The position numbers and the translations under genes are program-made. From Eriocheir sinensis (lineage: Eukaryota; Arthropoda; Malacostraca; Decapoda; Varunidae), in contig NC_066528.1 of NCBI RefSeq assembly GCF_024679095.1, forward strand, positions 15,252,015 through 15,316,014: a stretch of 64,000 nucleotides of DNA. Reading direction: 5' to 3'. Below are positions 55,062-63,883 of this stretch, in pieces (positions within the stretch are counted from its first letter, which is position 1; every line of letters starts with the position of its first letter). The notes beneath the pieces were generated by a model. That model made no database searches, was not told the DNA's origin, and was given only the letters and a program-made list of their open reading frames with translations.

Positions 55062-55190
55062 ACATAAGAGAAAGGATGAGGATGAAAAACAGGTGGACTT
55101 TTATTTTTTTACAGTGAAGGAAGTAACTCAAGGAAACAAACAAAACAAAACAAAACAAAAACAAAACAAAAAGACCGCTAAACATCTTAC
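55062..55190 (-). mobile_element. LINE-tail-bearing dispersed fragment (minus)
   Basis: AGGATGAGGATGAAAAACAGG, GAACTTTTTTTACAGTGAA-type sequence and GTAACTCAAGGAAACAAAC also occur together at 63455-63530. The minus strand reads as a diverged LINE tail (TTGAGTTACTTCC then TTCACTGTAAAAAAA). Confidence 0.65.
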
Positions 55191-55224
55191 TTCCTCAAAC
55201 ATTTCGTCACCTAAGTTCACATTG

Positions 55225-56015
55225 AAGGCTCTCGCATATAGAGTACTTGTGGGGGGTGCTGACAGAAAGGAGGGAGAAGGGAGTAAGAGGGAGGAAGAGA
55301 GGGGAGAATGGGGAAGAATGAGCCGAAGAGAATAGAAAGAATATGAGAAAAAAGGAAGAGAAATTGTGGGTAAAGGGGATGACGGGTAGCGTTTTTTTTT
55401 CTTGTACCCTTATTGTTGCCGTATCCTTTGATGTAAGAAAAAAAAAGACTGACAGGTACGCAAGGAGGATGTTCAATTGTTCATGCCCTTAGTGGTAGTT
55501 TGACAAAGCCTCTATGCTCTAAGCCATGGGCGGGAAATCACTCATGGGAACCCGAATTAGGAGTAGGGAGAGGAAAAGAGAGGGGAGAATGTGGGAGAAT
55601 AAGCCGAGGAAAACAGAAGGAATATGAGAAAAAAGGAAGAGAAATTGAGGGTTAAGGGAATGACGGGTAGCGGGCTTTTTTCGTACCCTTTTTGTTGTCC
55701 TTTGAGCCGTATCCTTTGATGTAAAAAAAGAAGAAAAAAAAGACTGATGGGTACGCAAGGAGGATGTTCAATATTGTTCATGCCCTTAGTGGTAGTTTGA
55801 CAAGGCTTCGACGCCATGGAAGGGAAATCACTCATGGGAACCCGAATTAGGAGTAGGGAGAGGAAAAGAGAGGGGAGAATGGGGGAGAATAAGCCGAGGA
55901 AAACAGAAGGAATATGAGAAAACAGGAAGAGAAATTGAGGGGTAAGGGAATGACGGGTAGCGGGCTTTTTTCGTACCCTTTTTGTTGTCCTTTGAGCCGT
56001 ATCCTTTAATGTACC
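55225..56015. repeat. ~285-bp tandem repeat (3 copies) carrying LINE-tail and repeat-B pieces
   Basis: GAATATGAGAAAA-AGGAAGAGA recurs at 55339, 55620 and 55910 (281 and 290 bp apart). Each unit holds a purine block, TGACGGGTAGCGGGC then CTTTTT-GTACCC and CCGTATCCTTT-ATGTA (LINE-tail like), and the first two continue into GCCCTTAGTGGTAGTTTGAC (repeat B) and AATCACTCATGGGAACCCG. The unit therefore arose by amplifying a junction between two transposon fragments. Confidence 0.88.
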
Positions 56016-56104
56016 CTATGTGTTTATAAGCGACGGTTTTAGGGAAGAAATTGGTGAATATTATATGCTGAAAACCACAATCTGGCACCGTTGCCCTCTG
56101 CTCC

Positions 56105-56595
56105 GCCACGGCCCAAACACTTGATCGGTATTTTAAGAGACGTTCGCTTCTCACATCACCATTTCTATAGGTCAAAGAGGGAATCAGTCGGGTTTTACGG
56201 CCAGTTTCACAGTTCCCCATGACGGGTTAGTAAGCTCCCAAACCAATACCAGAGCCCTCGAAATTTCCTTGTATAGTGTCTGGTGTTTATATTTAAGTTC
56301 ACAAATTTGATGAAGCTATACAGGAAAAGTCTTGTGTATTTAGTGTGGCATCGAAGACCTCACCGTTTTGGATTGTATGGGATTCTAGAAATTTGGTTCG
56401 GGCTGCTACGAAGACACTGTGTTGGACTGTGAAACCGGGTCGTAGTGAGTGTTTCTTTAGGTTCACTGTACAGAAGAAGGACCAAACTACCACCAGGGTT
56501 ATAAAACTACTACTAGAAATGCCCCAAACTCCTATGAAAGCCTTGTCAAATATTTGTACCTGGAAGACGAAATGTTTAGAAAGACGGCCCTTATT
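56105..56595 (+). mobile_element. Repeat B, long copy with an insertion
   Basis: ATCGGTATTTTAAGAGACGT and CTCACATCACCATTTCTATA lie at 56126-56168. The rest of the element (GTTCACTGTACAGAAGAAGG, CAAACTACCACCAGGG, AAGCCTTGTCAAATATTTG, GAAATGTTTAGAAAGACGGC) resumes at 56460-56587. The ~270 bp between them are unrelated, so something has inserted or recombined. Confidence 0.65.
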
Positions 56596-56600
56596 TTTCT

Positions 56601-58075
56601 CTCTCATATGTTACCTATAGCTAACATATGAGAGGATGGGACAGGTGTTGGGATTGTGTGGCGGAGCAGAGGGAAGGAAAGGACCCAAGAAATCCATCCC
56701 CAAAAACGGACTATTTAAAATGGTTTGGCTGGAGCATCACAAAACAGGCCATGGAAATCACAAGAACTTCAACGAGAGGCTTTTCAAATGGACGTACGGA
56801 GGCTGTGAGACCTTTGAGAATACCTGATCAACAGTTTTTGGCCCTCTTCACGATCAGTCACTCCTTTGGGCACAGATGTACTTCTAAACCCCTCCTCCTC
56901 CTCTGCTCTGCCACACAGCCCAAACACTTATTCTTCTCTCTCATATGTTACCTATAGCTAACATATGAGAGGAAGGGACAGGTGTTGGGATTGTGTGGCG
57001 GCGCAGGTGGGAGGAAAGGACCCAAGGAATCCATCCCCAAAAAACGGACTATCTGAAATGGTTTGGCTGGAGCATCACAAAACAGGCCATGGAAATCACA
57101 AGAACTTCAACGAGAGGCTTTTCAAATGGACGTACGGAGGCTGTGATACCTTTGAGAATACTTGATCAACAGTTTCTGGCCCTCTTCACGATCAGTCACT
57201 TCCTTTAGGCACAGATGTACTTCTAAACTCCTTCTCCTCCTCCTCTGCTCTGCCTCACAGCCCAAACACTTATTCTTCTCTCTCATATGTTACCTATAGC
57301 TAACATATGAGAGGATAAGTGTTGGGATTGTGGTGGCGCAGGGAGGAAAGGACCCAAGGAATCCCCAAAAACGGACTATCTGGACTAAATGGTTTGGCTG
57401 GAGCATCACAAAACAGGCCATGGAAATCACAAGAACTTCAACGAGAGGCTTTTCAAATGGACGTACGGAGGCTGTGATACCTTTGAGAATACTTGATCAA
57501 CAGTTTCTGGCCCTCTTCACGATCAGTCACTTCCTTTGGGCACAGATGTACTTCTAAACTCCTTCTCCTCCTCCTCTGCTTTGCCACACAGACCAAACAC
57601 TTATTCTTCTCTCTCATATGTTACCTATAGCTAACATATGAGGGGATGGGATAGGTGTTAGGATTGTGTGGCCGAGCAGGTGGAAGGAAAGGACCCAAGG
57701 AATCCATCCCCAAAAACGGACTATCTGAAATGGTTTGGCTACAGCATCACAAAACAGGCCATGGAAATCACAAGAACTTCAACGAGAGGCTTTTCAAATG
57801 GACGTACGGAGGCTGTGAGACCTTTGAGAATACCTGATCAACAGTTTTTGGCCCTTTTCACGAGCAGTCACTTCCTTTGGGCACAGATGTACTTCTAAAC
57901 CCCTCCTCCTCCTCTGCTCTGCCACACAGCCCAAACACTTATTCTTCCCTCTCATATGTTAGCTATAGATAACATATGAGAGGAAGGGACAGGTGTTGGG
58001 ACTGTGTGGCGGCGCAGGTGGAAGGAAAGGACCCAAGGAAATCCATCCCCCAAAACGGACTATTTGAAACGGTTG
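56601..58075. repeat. ~337-bp satellite, 4 full units plus a partial fifth, palindrome in each
   Basis: Each unit starts with a 34-bp palindrome: CTCTCATATGTTA, an 8-bp centre CCTATAGC, then TAACATATGAGAG. Palindromes begin at 56601, 56938, 57280, 57611 and 57949 (spacings 337, 342, 331, 338). The body includes AAAACGGACTATCTGAAATGG, CATGGAAATCACAAGAACTTC, AACGAGAGGCTTTTC and GGCACAGATGTACTTCTAAAC, then CTCCTCCTCTGCTCTGCC. Short open frames repeat in every unit, but their length is limited by stops shared by all units and they have no known domain. The fifth unit breaks off near AACGGACTATTTGAAACGG. Confidence 0.95.
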
Positions 58076-58340
58076 GATTATAGTGATACTTTAACGCGGC
58101 CTCTGCGTCTTGAAGGGAAAACCATCAACAAAAAAAGGGAAAAAAAGGGAAAAAAAGGGAAAAAAGGGGCAATATTGATACTTTAACGCGGCCTCTGCAT
58201 CTTTAAAGGGGAAACCATCAACAAAAAAAGGAAAAAAAGGGAAAAAAAGGGGCTATATTGATACTTTAACGCGGCCTCTGCGTCTTTAAAGGGGAAAACC
58301 ATCAACAAAAAAAGGGAAAGAAAGGGAAAACTACTCACAA
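58076..58340. repeat. ~83-92 bp tandem repeat (3 copies)
   Basis: GATACTTTAACGCGGCCTCTG at 58085, 58177 and 58260, then AAAACCATCAACAAAAAAAGG and AAAAAAGGGA runs. The first copy is directly attached to the truncated satellite unit. Confidence 0.93.
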
Positions 58341-58485
58341 AATCCCGGTTAATCTTCTCTGTGGCCTTGGAAAATGGTTGTATTGGGAGGCAGATACGTT
58401 GGAGAATAATGCCAAAAGTCTGTTATCCACTAGCACAGACAGGGAGCGGTCCACTTCCCTCCCTTGGCACCAGATGAGAGAAGAT
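58341..58485. other. Short unassigned link
   Basis: Mixed sequence between the AAAGGG repeat and the CTC microsatellite; no feature seen. Confidence 0.35.
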
Positions 58486-58900
58486 GCCTCCTCCTCCTCC
58501 ACCTCCTCCTCCTCCTCCTCCGCCGCCGCCGCCGTCCTAGTGCCATAATCAGTCGGTATGTTAGACAGCATGACGGATGGGGCGGTAAGTGTGTGTGTGT
58601 GTGTGTGCCGGGGAGGAGGAGGAGGAGGAGGAGGAGGAGGAGGTAGAGATGAAGTGTGTTGGTCGGGCATATGTGGTTAGTAATAAAAGACAGAGCTATA
58701 TAGTGAGTAAAGAGGAGGAGGAGGAGGAGGAGGAGGAGGAGGAGGAGAAAGTGGAGAAAGACAAGGAAGGGGAGGAGGAGAAGGAAGAGAAGCAGTTGGG
58801 AGAGAAGAGGAAGAAAAAGAAAAAAAATATTAATTAAGCAAAAGAAAGAAAAACTCAAAACAAAGGAGGAACCAGAGGAATAACAAACACAACAACACAC

Positions 58901-58968
<68 letters not shown>
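58486..58968. repeat. Microsatellite cluster (CTC/CGC, GT, GGA, CA)
   Basis: (CTC)n turning into CGC at about 58488-58535, (GT)n at 58588-58607, (GGA)n at 58613-58643 and 58711-58746, and (CA)n at 58901-58966. Confidence 0.94.
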
Positions 58969-58970
<2 letters not shown>

Positions 58971-59098
58971 TGGAGGAGGCGGGCCAGGTATCAAATGTGG
59001 GCTGCAGGTGCGCGGGTGACGCTCTGCCTTGATAGCCGTGCATCAGACGAGCACCTGACGTCACGCAGCGCCAGGTGAGGCCAGGCTAAGTGCTATAC
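58969..59098. other. GC-rich link with a CRE-like palindrome
   Basis: Contains TGACGTCA at 59056-59063 between CACCTG and CAGGTG (59052, 59072), inside a GC-rich 130-bp stretch. It could be regulatory; no promoter elements or gene are attached. Confidence 0.3.
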
Positions 59099-59099
59099 C

Positions 59100-59985
59100 T
59101 TATCACTGAGCGGGGGGAGGGAGGGGGAAGAGGGGGAAAGGGAGGGGATGAAGGGAAGAGGAGGGAAGGGGGTAGGGGATGATAGGAAGGTAAGAGGGAA
59201 GGAAAGAGGAGGAGGAAGGAGGAGAGGAAGAAAGGAGAAGGAGAGAGAAGGATACAGACTTATCATTGAGCGGGGGCAGGGAGGGGGAAGAAGGGTAAAG
59301 AGAGGGGATGAAGGGGAAGAGGAGGGAAGGGGGTAGGGGATGATAGGAGGAAAGAAGGGGAGGAAAGGAAGAAAGGAGAGGAAGGAGAAAGAAGGATACA
59401 GTGGAGGAAGATGGAGGAAGGATAGAAGGAAAGGATAAAGTGAAGAAGGATGATGAAGAGAGGAAATAGAAGGAAGAAGGAAGGAGAGGGAGAAACTGAG
59501 GAAGGGATAAAGTAGAGGAGAAATGAAGATAGGAGGGAGGAAGGAAGAGGAGGAGGGAGAGAAGGAGAGGCTGTGGAAGGGAAAAAGTGAAGGAGGAGGA
59601 GGAGGAGGAATAAGAAAACAGATAAAAGAAGAAAGGAAGGAGAGGAAGAGAAGGAGGAAGAGGAGAGAATGAGGAAAGGGGAGGAGAGAAGACAGCATAT
59701 TAGAGGAAGAAGGAAGGAGGGAGGAAAGGAAGGAGACAGAAGAGAGAGGAAGAAGAGGAGGAAGAGGAAGAAACAAGATATCAGAGAGGAAAGGAGAGAG
59801 GTGAGAGGAAGGAGAGAAGGAAGAAGATGGCAAAGAAAAGAAGATCAGAGGAAAGGAAGGAAAGAGGAAGGAAAGAAGGAAGAAGGAAAATAGCAAATAA
59901 AAGGTAAGAGAAGGAGGAAAGAAGGGAAGGAGGGGGGGAAGAGATGAAGGAGGGAAGGAATGAGAGGAAAGAAGGACGGAGGAAA
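59100..59985. repeat. Polypurine tract with a 159-bp tandem duplication
   Basis: CTTATCA-TGAGCGGGGG-AGGGAGG starts copies at 59100 and 59259. Both contain GGGATGAAGGG-AAGAGGAGGG and GGGGTAGGGGATGATAGG. The remainder is GGAGGAA-type purine DNA. Minus-strand Ser/Pro/Leu frames are artefacts. Confidence 0.88.
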
Positions 59986-59987
59986 GA

Positions 59988-60104
59988 ATGGTGGTGGTGG
60001 TGGTGGTGGTGGTGGAGGTGGAGGTGGAGGTGGAGGTGGTGGAGGAGGTGGAGACGAAAAATTCAGCATGACATGAACTCTATACTTCTAAACTCCACCT
60101 CCTC

Positions 60105-60135
<31 letters not shown>

Positions 60136-60165
60136 TCCTCCTCCTCCTCCATCTCCTAAGTATTC
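59988..60165. repeat. GGT/GGA then CTC trinucleotide repeats
   Basis: (GGT)n and GGTGGA at about 59990-60053; CTC-rich at about 60095-60150. The two are nearly complementary, facing each other. Confidence 0.88.
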
Positions 60166-60214
60166 TCCTCACTTCAATATCTTCATTCTCCCAGGTGATA
60201 GAGGAGGAGGATGT

Positions 60215-60566
60215 GAAAGAGGAGGAGGAGGAGGAGGAGGAGGAGGAGGCGAATTAATAAGAGGAGGAGGAAGACGAAAACCCAGACAAGGACGAACATG
60301 GACAGAAAGAAGAGGAGGAGGATGAGCAGAAGGAGGAGGAGGAGGAAAGAAGGGAGGTACACACTGACATCCTAATTACCCAGTTACCTCCATCCTATTT
60401 GACGTCAGAGAGAAACCACTCCTCCTCCTCCTCCTCCTCCTCCCCCTGCTCATCCTCCTCCTCCTCTTCTTTCTGTCCATGTTCGTCCTTGTCTTCGTTT
60501 TCGTCCTCCTCCTCCTCCTCCTCTTATTAATTCGTCTCTCTCCTCCTCCTCCTCCTCCTCCTCCTC
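60215..60566. repeat. Long inverted repeat (~130-bp arms, ~74-bp loop)
   Basis: The left arm (60215-60346) contains CGAATTAATAAGAGGAGG, GACAAGGACGAACATGGAC and AGAAAGAAGAGGAGG, then GATGAGCAG. The right arm (60421-60566) is its reverse complement: CTGCTCATCC, CTTCTTTCTGTCCATG, TTCGTCCTTGTC and CTCTTATTAATTCG. Non-repetitive stretches in the arms match almost perfectly, so pairing is not due only to GGA/CTC content; the arms differ by a few units of the trinucleotide and a few substitutions. The loop is 60347-60420. Confidence 0.93.
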
Positions 60567-60786
60567 AGGTCTTCTGGTGTCTGTTCTTCCTATGTATTCC
60601 TATGTATTCCTATGTATTCCTCCTCCTCCTCCTCCAATCACGTTCCTCCTCAGCGCGTGGAATAGATAATTATGAGTCTGATTGAAAGTCTTATAGTGAC
60701 GAGGACACAAAAATACACTCCTGGCGTGTACGGTGTTGTTGATCTTGTATCTATGTTGTTATCATTACTGTTAATAGTACAGCTGG
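60567..60786. repeat. Short TATGTATTCC repeat and mixed link
   Basis: TTCCTATGTATTCC repeats three times at 60587-60620 and runs into a CTC tract; the remainder is mixed sequence without a gene. Confidence 0.7.
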
Positions 60787-60792
60787 TGACAA

Positions 60793-60822
60793 TAGTAGTA
60801 GTAGTAGTAGTAGTAGTAGTAG
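60793..60822. repeat. (AGT)n microsatellite interrupted by a transposon
   Basis: The TAG/AGT units stop at the hAT element and resume after it (61971-61981), so the transposon inserted into the microsatellite. Confidence 0.9.
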
Positions 60823-61130
60823 CAGGGTTGGCAATGATTAAATCAAATTGATTTAATCAAATGATTAAATCATTGATTTTTTTACTAAAAAAATCATGAT
60901 TTTTTTGATTTTTTTGATTTTTTTACTAAAAAGTATTCCATAAGTTAAATGATGTGCTCCAAGGATGGTAAAGTAAAACAACCTATTATTCATTTATTCC
61001 CTTCATGGTATATACCAGTAAATAAATAAATAAATTAAATAAAAAATAAATAAAATAAAATAAAATAACAAAAAAAAATTAAAGTAATCCTACATTAAGT
61101 TTATTCACTCAGAGGCTTTCTGTGATGACC

Positions 61131-61694
61131 CTAGTTATGGTTTGTATAGTTGAAAACCAGTTTTGCAGCTTTTGCTATCCCTAACCTATTTCTAAGCTTA
61201 GAATGAACAAGACCAAATGAAGAAAAAATCCTCTCCACCCCAGAACTTGAGGCTGTTGTTGTAAATAATTTCCTAACCAAATCAGAAAAATAATTTTTGT
61301 CTTCAACAATCTTGCCCAAAGAAAGCCACCATGCAAGTGGTCCAGCATTAAGTGAATGAGCAGAAAACATGTATGGCTGAAATGGAGGAAGTTCTGCCTT
61401 ATATATCATTATAAGAGAGAGTGCTGAAGGGCAATTTTCATTGATCCAATTCATTCCCATGTTTTCCTCCTCCATAGTTAGTTTTTTTCCCTTGTAAGCT
61501 GGATGTAGTATATTTGCTAAATAGTGAACTAACTTGGGATTCAATGTATCATAATAATAACCAAGGTTAGCAACCAAACAGTAACAGAATAAAAGTAGAT
61601 CTTCTTCTGTGGTAATAATATAAAATGCTGTCATGAAAATAACTTCAGGCAACTCTGTCTGTCCTAAACCTGGTCCTGTACCAACTACAAACAA
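61131..61694 (-). pseudogene. hAT transposase C-terminal fragment (dimerisation domain)
   Basis: About 187 codons are open. The last third carries the hAT dimerisation-domain signature: PLAWWLSLG, then FSDLVRKLFTTTASSSGVER and IFSSFGLVHSKLRNRLG, ending in KLVFNYTNHN. In hAT transposases this region holds the last part of the catalytic core and mediates oligomerisation in the nucleus. The DNA-binding BED finger and the first catalytic acidic residues are absent. The frame is closed upstream by a TGA near 61722 and the first codon of the open stretch is TTG, so this is the tail of a longer gene and not an independent small protein. It reads right to left within the element, with the stop about 300 bp from the left terminus. 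Identification rests on motif recognition; a search would settle the subfamily. Confidence 0.85.
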
Positions 61695-61784
61695 GTATTG
61701 AACACGTATGTATCAGGATCCTTGACTGTGCTCACACTTACACGCCCTAAACTCAAACTTAAAGTAACCTATGGAGATTTTCAA

Positions 61785-61786
<2 letters not shown>

Positions 61787-61862
<76 letters not shown>
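61787..61862. repeat. (TA)n microsatellite within the hAT element
   Basis: About 36 TA units followed by a T run, between the transposase fragment and the right terminus. Confidence 0.95.
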
Positions 61863-61875
<13 letters not shown>

Positions 61876-61983
61876 AATAAAAAATCAAAAAAATCAAATA
61901 AATCAAAAAAATCAATGATTTTTTTATTTTTTTGATTTTTTTAAAAAAATCAAAAAAATCACCAACCCTGAGTAGTAGTAGTA

Positions 61984-63324
61984 CCGAGTGACCGTTCCAA
62001 TCCCTCAAACTACCGCCCTATAGCTTTACTTTCCTGTCTATCTAAAGCTTTTGAATCAATCCTTAACCGGAAGATTCAAAAGCACCTTTCCACTTCTAAC
62101 CTTCTATCTGATCGCCAGTATGGGTTCCGCAAAGGGCGTTCTACTGGCGATCTTCTTGCTCTCTTAACTGACTCTTGGTCATCCTCTCTTAGCCGTTTCG
62201 GTGAAACTTTCTCTGTTGCGCTAGACATATCGAAAGCCTTCGATAGAGTCTGGCACAAGTCTTTGCTTTCTAAACTGCCCTCTTTCGGATTCTATCCCTC
62301 TCTCTGTTCCTTTATCTCCAGTTTCCTTTCCGGCCGTTCTATCTCTGCGGTGGTAGACGGTCACTGTTCTTCCCCTAAACCTATCAACAGTGGTGTTCCA
62401 CAGGGCTCTGTCCTATCACCCACTCTCTTCCTGTTATTCATCAAAGATCTTCTTTCCATAACAAACTGTCCTGTCCACTCATACGCCGACGACTCCACTC
62501 TGCATTATTCAACTTCTTTCAATAGAAGACCCTCTCAACAGGAAGTACACGACTCCAGACTGGAGGCTGCAGAACGCTTAACCTCAGACCTTGCTATCAT
62601 TTCCGATTGGGGCAAAAGGAACCTTGTGTCCTTCAATGCCTCAATAACTCAATTTCTCTATCTATCAACTCGACACAATCTTCCAAACACCTATCCCCTA
62701 TTCTTCGACAACACTCAGCTGTCACCATCTTCAACACTAAACATCCTCGGTCTATCCTTAACTCAAAATCTCAACTGGAAACTTCATATCTCCTCTCTCG
62801 CTAAATCAGCTTCCTCGAGGTTGGGCGTTCTGTATCGTCTCCGCCAGTTCTTCTCCCCCGCACAGTTGCTATCCATATACAGGGGCCTTGTCCGCCCTCG
62901 TATGGAGTATGCATCTCACGTGTGGGGGGGCTCCACTCACACAGCTCTTCTGGACAGAGTGGAGTCTAAGGCTCTTCGTCTCATCAGCTCTCCTCCTCCT
63001 ACTGATAGTCTTCTACCTCTTAAATTCCGTCGCGATGTTGCCTCTCTTTCTATCTTCTATTGATATTTCCACGCTGACTGCTCTTCTGAACTTGCTAACT
63101 GCATGCCTCCTCCCCTCCCGCGGCCCCGCTGCACACGACTTTCTACTCATGCTCATCCCTATACTGTCCAAACCCCTTATGCAAGAGTTAACCAGCATCT
63201 TCACTCTTTCATCCCTCACGCTGGTAAACTCTGGAACAATCTTCCTTCATCTGTATTTCCTCCTACCTTCGACTTGAACTCTTTCAAGAGAAGGGTATCA
63301 GGACACCTCTCCTCCCGAAACTGA
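61984..63324 (+). pseudogene. 5'-truncated non-LTR retrotransposon reverse transcriptase with one in-frame stop
   Basis: One frame runs from 61984 to the stop at 63322-63324, broken only by TGA at 63061-63063. Order of motifs: SNYRPIALLSCLSKAFE (RT block 1, 62010), QYGFRKGRSTGDLLAL, VALDISKAFDRVWH (block A with the first catalytic Asp), GVPQGSVLSPTLFLLF (block B, 62390), HSYADDSTLH (block C catalytic Asp pair, 62478), LNWKLHISSLAKSA and YRGLVRPRMEYASHVWGG (thumb), then past the TGA a C-terminal region with HAGKLWNNLPSSVF. The enzyme copies the element's RNA into DNA at a nicked target. The upstream endonuclease domain and ORF1 are missing: RT block 1 starts directly after the AGT repeat, as expected for 5' truncation. 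The arrangement suggests a Jockey/CR1-like clade, which needs a tree. A 266-codon ATG-started piece (62263-63063) is part of this frame. Confidence 0.93.
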
Positions 63325-63440
63325 CCTCTCTTTCGGCCACCTCTTTTGATTCTTTTTTAGGAGCAGCGAGTAGCGGGCTTTTTTTTTATTATTGTTTCCT
63401 TTTTTTGTGCCCTTGAGCTGTCTCCTTTGTTGTAAAAAAA
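63325..63440 (+). mobile_element. 3' UTR and tail of the LINE
   Basis: Directly after the stop: CCTCTCTTTCGGCCACC, GAGCAGCGAGTAGCGGGC, a T run, TTATTGTTTCC, TGTGCCCTTGAGCTGTCTCC and TTTGTTGTAAAAAAAAA. This tail occurs alone at 30531, 34975, 48786, 49615, 50494 and 63629 (plus), and at 21405, 48425, 55062, 63475 and 63884 (minus), and in degenerate form within the 55.2-56.0 kb repeat. Confidence 0.88.
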
Positions 63441-63444
63441 AAGT

Positions 63445-63535
63445 ATAAAAGAGGAAGGATAAGGATGAAAAACAGGTGAACTTTTTTTACAGTGAAGTAA
63501 CTCAAGGAAACAAACAAAAAAAACAAAAAGGCCGT
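63445..63535 (-). mobile_element. LINE-tail-bearing dispersed fragment (minus)
   Basis: AGGATAAGGATGAAAAACAGG, TTTTTACAGTGAAGTAACTC and AAGGAAACAAACAAAA match 55062-55190. Confidence 0.65.
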
Positions 63536-63540
63536 TGTCC

Positions 63541-63755
63541 CGGGGTAAAGGATTCTCCCCACCACAGACTCAAAGGGCTAATGCTACGGAGATGAGCACC
63601 GCAGCCACGCGCAGGTATAGACTATGCACGAAATTGACCTCCCTTTCGGCCACCTCTTTTGATTCTTTTTATAGGAGCAGCGAGTAGCGGGCTTTTTTTA
63701 TTATCGTTTCCTTTTTTTGTGCCCTTGAGCTGTCTGCTGTAAAAAAAAAAAAATC
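63541..63755 (+). mobile_element. Short composite element: head D plus LINE tail
   Basis: The head contains CCCCACCACAGACTCAAAGG, GGAGATGAGCACCGCAGCC and ACGCGCAGGTATAGACTATG. From 63629 on (CGAAATTGACCTCCCTTTCG, GGCCACCTCTTTTGATTC, GCGAGTAGCGGGC, TGTGCCCTTGAGCTGTC, A run) it follows the LINE tail closely. At about 215 bp with no coding capacity it has the form of a SINE using the LINE's 3' end. Head D also occurs at 41975-42035 without a tail. Confidence 0.65.
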
Positions 63756-63789
63756 TAGAGTTGATAAAAGGAGGGAAAGGGAAAAGGTT

Positions 63790-63880
63790 GGTAAAAGTAA
63801 AGTTAGGGGGCATACGCTATAGCCTCGCGTGGCCCCAGTGCTCATCTCCGACGCACTGACCTTTGCCTGTGGTGGTAGGA
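63790..63880 (-). mobile_element. Head element D (minus)
   Basis: Minus strand: CTACCACCACAGGCAAAGG, GGAGATGAGCACTGGGGCC, ACGCGAGGCTATAGCGTATG. It matches the head of 63541-63628. Here it is preceded on the minus strand by the A run of the element at 63884-64000. Confidence 0.65.
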
Positions 63881-63883
63881 GCT

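Larger units (their letters stand above)
60815..61978 (-). mobile_element. hAT transposon remnant with TIRs and AGT-array target duplication
   Basis: Body 60823-61970. The left end is CAGGGTTGGCAATGATTAAA; the right end on the opposite strand is CAGGGTTGGTGATTTTTTTG. The first nine bases are identical, followed by similar GATTTTTTT-rich subterminal repeats. The flanking 8 bp are AGTAGTAG on both sides; because this is a trinucleotide array the match alone proves little, but it fits the 8-bp duplication of hAT elements. Inside are an AT-rich left part, the C-terminal part of a transposase on the minus strand (61131-61694) and a long (TA)n run. At ~1.15 kb it is far shorter than an autonomous hAT, so it is internally deleted and could move only in trans. 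Confidence 0.88.

Noticed and set aside
56628..57898. Repeated short ORFs (about 60-110 codons) in the 337-bp satellite
   Set aside because: The same frames recur because the DNA repeats; they carry no domain, differ in their ends, and no start context or splice signals support them.
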